From Phycisphaerae bacterium (GTDB lineage Bacteria > Planctomycetota > Phycisphaerae > UBA1845): a DNA stretch of 64,000 bases. The stretch is from NCBI GenBank assembly GCA_029260135.1, contig JAJDDV010000068.1:1-64000 (forward strand), given 5' to 3'. The position numbers were made by a program, and so were the translations under genes. The notes beneath the pieces were generated by a model. That model searched no databases. It was not told the DNA's origin and saw only the letters and a list, made by a program, of their open reading frames with translations. This document shows, in pieces, positions 61,553 through 64,000 of this stretch (position 1 is the first letter of the stretch; the number at the start of each line of letters is the position of its first letter).

Positions 61553-63313
61553 ATGCAGCCAAACACGCTTGACTGGATCGTCGTCGCCGGTTGCCTGCTC
61601 GTGGCCTTCTCGCCCGCGATCTTCTTTGCGCGCCGAGCGGGGAAGGGTACCGCCGAGTTCTTCGCCTCCGGCCGCGCCGCACCCTGGTGGCTGGTGGGAA
61701 CGTCGATGGTGGCCACCACCTTCAGCACCGACACGCCGAACCTCGTCACCGATCTCGTTCGCAGCAACGGTGTCTCGAGCAACTGGATGTGGTGGTCCTT
61801 CCTGCTCACCGGAATGATGACGGTCTTCTTCTACGCTCGCCTTTGGAGGCGCTCCGGCGTCTTGACCGACCTCGAGTTCTACGAACTGCGCTACGCCGGA
61901 AAATCCGCCGCCTTCGTCCGCGGCTTCCGCGCGATCTACCTCGGACTCTTCTTCAACTGCGTCATCATGGCCTCGGTCACTCTCGCCGCTGCGAAGATCG
62001 CAAACGTCATGCTCGGTTGGGACCGCCTCCAAACCGTCATCGTCTGCGGATCCATTTGTATCGTCTTCTCCGTCCTGTCGGGATTGTGGGGCGTTCTCGC
62101 CACCGACATCATCCAGTTCCTTATCGCCATGGTCGGCGTATTCGCCGCCGCCTACTACGCACTCGATCGTCCCGAGGTCGGCGGCCTCGCCGGCATGCTC
62201 GAGAAACTCGACCCCGCCACCCTGCAGCTCCTCCCGGACTTCACCAACACCGAACTCACCCTCACGATACTTATCATCCCCTTGACCATTCAGTGGTGGT
62301 CCGTCTGGTACCCTGGCGCGGAACCCGGCGGGGGAAGCTACGTCGCACAGCGCATGCTCGCCGCCAAAGACGAGCGCCACGCGCTCGGCGCTACCCTTTG
62401 GTTCAACATTGCCCACTACGCCCTTCGCCCCTGGCCTTGGATCATCGTCGCACTCTGCTCCATGCTCGTCTTTCCACAGCTCGCCGACATCAAGCACGCC
62501 TTCCCCAACATGGACGAGCAGCTCCTCGCCAACGACATCGCCTACCCGGCCATGCTCACGCTCCTTCCCCACGGACTCCTCGGCCTGCTGATTGCGTCGC
62601 TCCTCGCCGCCTACGTCTCGACCATGTCCACCCACATGAACTGGGGGGCCTCCTACCTCGTCCATGACTTCTACCGCCGATTCATGAGACCCAGTGCAAC
62701 CGAGCGCCATTACGTCTGGGTGTCACGATGTGTCACCACCGCGCTGATGGTCGCCGCCGCCGCCGTCATGTTCCTGCTCTCCACCGCCAAGGAGGCCTTC
62801 AACCTTCTTCTGCAGATCGGCGCCGGAACCGGACTGATCTACCTCCTCCGATGGTTCTGGTGGCGCGTCAACGCCTGGAGCGAGATCGCCGCGATGGCCT
62901 CCTCATTCGCCATGGCCGTCACACTCTTCATCGCAAAGAAACTCGGAACGAACATCCCCACACACTACGCACTCGTCGCCACCGTCGCCGTGACAACCGT
63001 CGTATGGATCCTCGTCACCTTCCTGACGCGCCCCGCCGACCGTCAAACACTCATCCGTTTCTACACGCTCGTTCGCCCCGCCGGACCCGGGTGGAAGAAC
63101 ATCCGAGAAGCCACCGGCGTTGCCGCCTCGCCCGACAGCCTGCCCCAGGCCCTGCTCGGCTGGGTAAGCGGATGCACCCTCGTCTACGCCGCCCTCTTCG
63201 GAACCGGAAGCTTCATCTACGGCAACATCACAGCCGGCGTCGTATGCGCCGTGCTATTCGCCATAAGTGCTCTTCTCCTGACAAGACTCCTTCCGGCGAT
63301 GTGGAGACGCTGA
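61553..63313 (+). CDS. Sodium:solute symporter (SSS family)
   Basis: The 586-aa protein has about 13-14 membrane segments and family motifs such as 'FFASGRAAPWWLVGTSMVAT', 'LLASLLAAYVSTMSTHMNWG' (SSS core) and 'SSNWMWWSFLLTGMMTVFFY'. It probably imports sugars, sialic acid or other solutes with Na+. Its position between GH36 and GH20 genes implies import of released sugars such as galactose or N-acetylhexosamine. It starts about 80 bases after the GH36-like gene. The Shine-Dalgarno is weak. Confidence 0.88.
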   Translation: MQPNTLDWIVVAGCLLVAFSPAIFFARRAGKGTAEFFASGRAAPWWLVGTSMVATTFSTDTPNLVTDLVRSNGVSSNWMWWSFLLTGMMTVFFYARLWRRSGVLTDLEFYELRYAGKSAAFVRGFRAIYLGLFFNCVIMASVTLAAAKIANVMLGWDRLQTVIVCGSICIVFSVLSGLWGVLATDIIQFLIAMVGVFAAAYYALDRPEVGGLAGMLEKLDPATLQLLPDFTNTELTLTILIIPLTIQWWSVWYPGAEPGGGSYVAQRMLAAKDERHALGATLWFNIAHYALRPWPWIIVALCSMLVFPQLADIKHAFPNMDEQLLANDIAYPAMLTLLPHGLLGLLIASLLAAYVSTMSTHMNWGASYLVHDFYRRFMRPSATERHYVWVSRCVTTALMVAAAAVMFLLSTAKEAFNLLLQIGAGTGLIYLLRWFWWRVNAWSEIAAMASSFAMAVTLFIAKKLGTNIPTHYALVATVAVTTVVWILVTFLTRPADRQTLIRFYTLVRPAGPGWKNIREATGVAASPDSLPQALLGWVSGCTLVYAALFGTGSFIYGNITAGVVCAVLFAISALLLTRLLPAMWRR

Positions 63314-63370
63314 CCTGAATTCGTATCCTGTAATTCGTGACCTGTAACTCGTAATTCCCGAAGACCCATC

Positions 63371-64000
63371 ATGCTTATCCGAGGCATCGCAACAATCATG
63401 GCCATCGTAACAACCCATTCGGCCGCCGCGGGCACACAAGACCATCCAGCCATCATTCCGCAGCCCGCGCAGATCCAGCGTACCGACGGCGAATTCCCCA
63501 TATCCAAACTCCGCGCGGTCGAATTCAACCACAGCGACGCCGACGTCCAACCCGTCGCCGAATACCTGGCCAGTTGGCTGTCCGACGCAACACGTCGAAC
63601 CATCCCTGTAAGCCAAAGCGCAGGGCACCCCGCCTCCGGCACCATCACACTCAACCGAACAAACGCAAACGCCTCCCTCGGCGATGAAGGCTACGAACTC
63701 CGCGTCACGACCGACGCCATCCGCCTCTCCGCCCCGACGCCGCGAGGCCTCTTCTACGCCGTCCAAACCCTTCGGCAACTTCTCCCGCCAAAACCCAATG
63801 CCACGCCAAACGCCACCCTCCCCTGCCTCGCCATCAAAGACCAACCGCGCTACCGCTGGCGCGGCATGCTCCTCGACTGTTGCCGCCACTTCATGACCAA
63901 GGAGTTCGTCAAGCGGTACATTGACCTCCTCGCCTTCCACAAGATGAACGTCCTCCATTGGCACCTCACCGAAGACCAGGGCTGGCGGATCGAAATCAAG
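63371..64000 (+). CDS. Beta-N-acetylhexosaminidase, GH20 (3' partial)
   Basis: The gene runs off the window; 210 codons are visible from ATG 63371. A signal peptide ('LIRGIATIMAIVTTHSAAAG') is followed by the GH20 N-terminal domain ('AIIPQPAQIQRTDGEF', 'GLFYAVQTLRQLLPP') and the start of the catalytic barrel ('YRWRGMLLDCCRHFM', 'KMNVLHWHLTEDQGW'). The catalytic Asp-Glu pair lies beyond the end. It should release terminal N-acetylglucosamine or N-acetylgalactosamine outside the cytoplasm. It follows the symporter by 57 bases. Confidence 0.92.
   Translation, partial: MLIRGIATIMAIVTTHSAAAGTQDHPAIIPQPAQIQRTDGEFPISKLRAVEFNHSDADVQPVAEYLASWLSDATRRTIPVSQSAGHPASGTITLNRTNANASLGDEGYELRVTTDAIRLSAPTPRGLFYAVQTLRQLLPPKPNATPNATLPCLAIKDQPRYRWRGMLLDCCRHFMTKEFVKRYIDLLAFHKMNVLHWHLTEDQGWRIEIK

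Noticed and set aside
61526..62710. 394-codon minus-strand frame, Gly/Glu/Asp-rich
   Set aside because: It is the complement of the symporter gene, whose membrane segments are clear.

Overview
The window reads as about 64 kb of chromosome from a high-GC planctomycete, most likely of the Phycisphaerae type. This is inferred from content: a membrane protein ending in the planctomycete C-x2-C zinc ribbon, a pseudopilin-like protein with an H-x9-D motif, secreted proteins ending in dockerin-like Ca-binding pairs, an ECF sigma factor beside a TPR-tailed Ser/Thr kinase, an EpsI-like protein with a giant TPR partner, and an ABC permease fused to a CPBP protease. There is no rRNA, phage module, CRISPR array or transposase. 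One tRNA (Val, CAC) is present.

Layout. 1-5.3 kb: the tail of a GH5-like secreted glycosidase, a DUF2007 protein, and two head-to-tail ABC exporters on the minus strand. 5.6-10.5 kb: a UbiD decarboxylase with a coupled lipoprotein, a candidate structured small RNA, a thiolase and a pseudopilin-like protein. 10.5-25.4 kb: a dockerin-tailed zinc metalloprotease; a FlgT-like secreted protein; a membrane transglutaminase; a NeuD-type acyltransferase; an EpsI-like protein with a 1521-aa TPR protein; a CNNM/CorC pair; and a two-lobed aspartic-protease-like secreted protein. 25.9-34.5 kb: a DUF2064 transferase, a cyclodeaminase, a zinc-ribbon protein, a NatAB-like exporter with a CPBP fusion, a 53-bp tandem repeat, and a trypsin-like protease. 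34.6-38.9 kb: a tightly overlapping operon coding for a Mre11/SbcD-UvrC-N fusion, DNA polymerase IV and an arginine-deiminase-fold enzyme. 39-43 kb: a beta-helix protein flanked by inverted repeats, and an exported Cys/Lys/Gly repeat protein. 43.4-54.2 kb: ECF sigma factor plus kinase, an LCAT-like lipase, tRNA-Val, a SagB-like double nitroreductase, a DUF819 transporter and an MBOAT/SGNH acetylation pair. 54.4-64 kb: NfnAB, three copies of a double-hairpin MITE-like element (two within a tandem duplication that altered a zinc-ribbon gene), then GH36, an Na/solute symporter and GH20 (cut by the window end).

The strongest leads are the nuclease-fusion/Pol IV operon, the exported Cys-repeat protein, the candidate RNA at 7883-7977, and the repeat families. 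Hand counts in sampled rows also suggest that strand G/C bias flips between about 35.4 and 48.3 kb, ending near the tRNA gene.

All family calls come from reading motifs by eye. No database search was run. Start codons were moved from the longest frame wherever a Shine-Dalgarno sequence, signal peptide or family length favoured an internal start.
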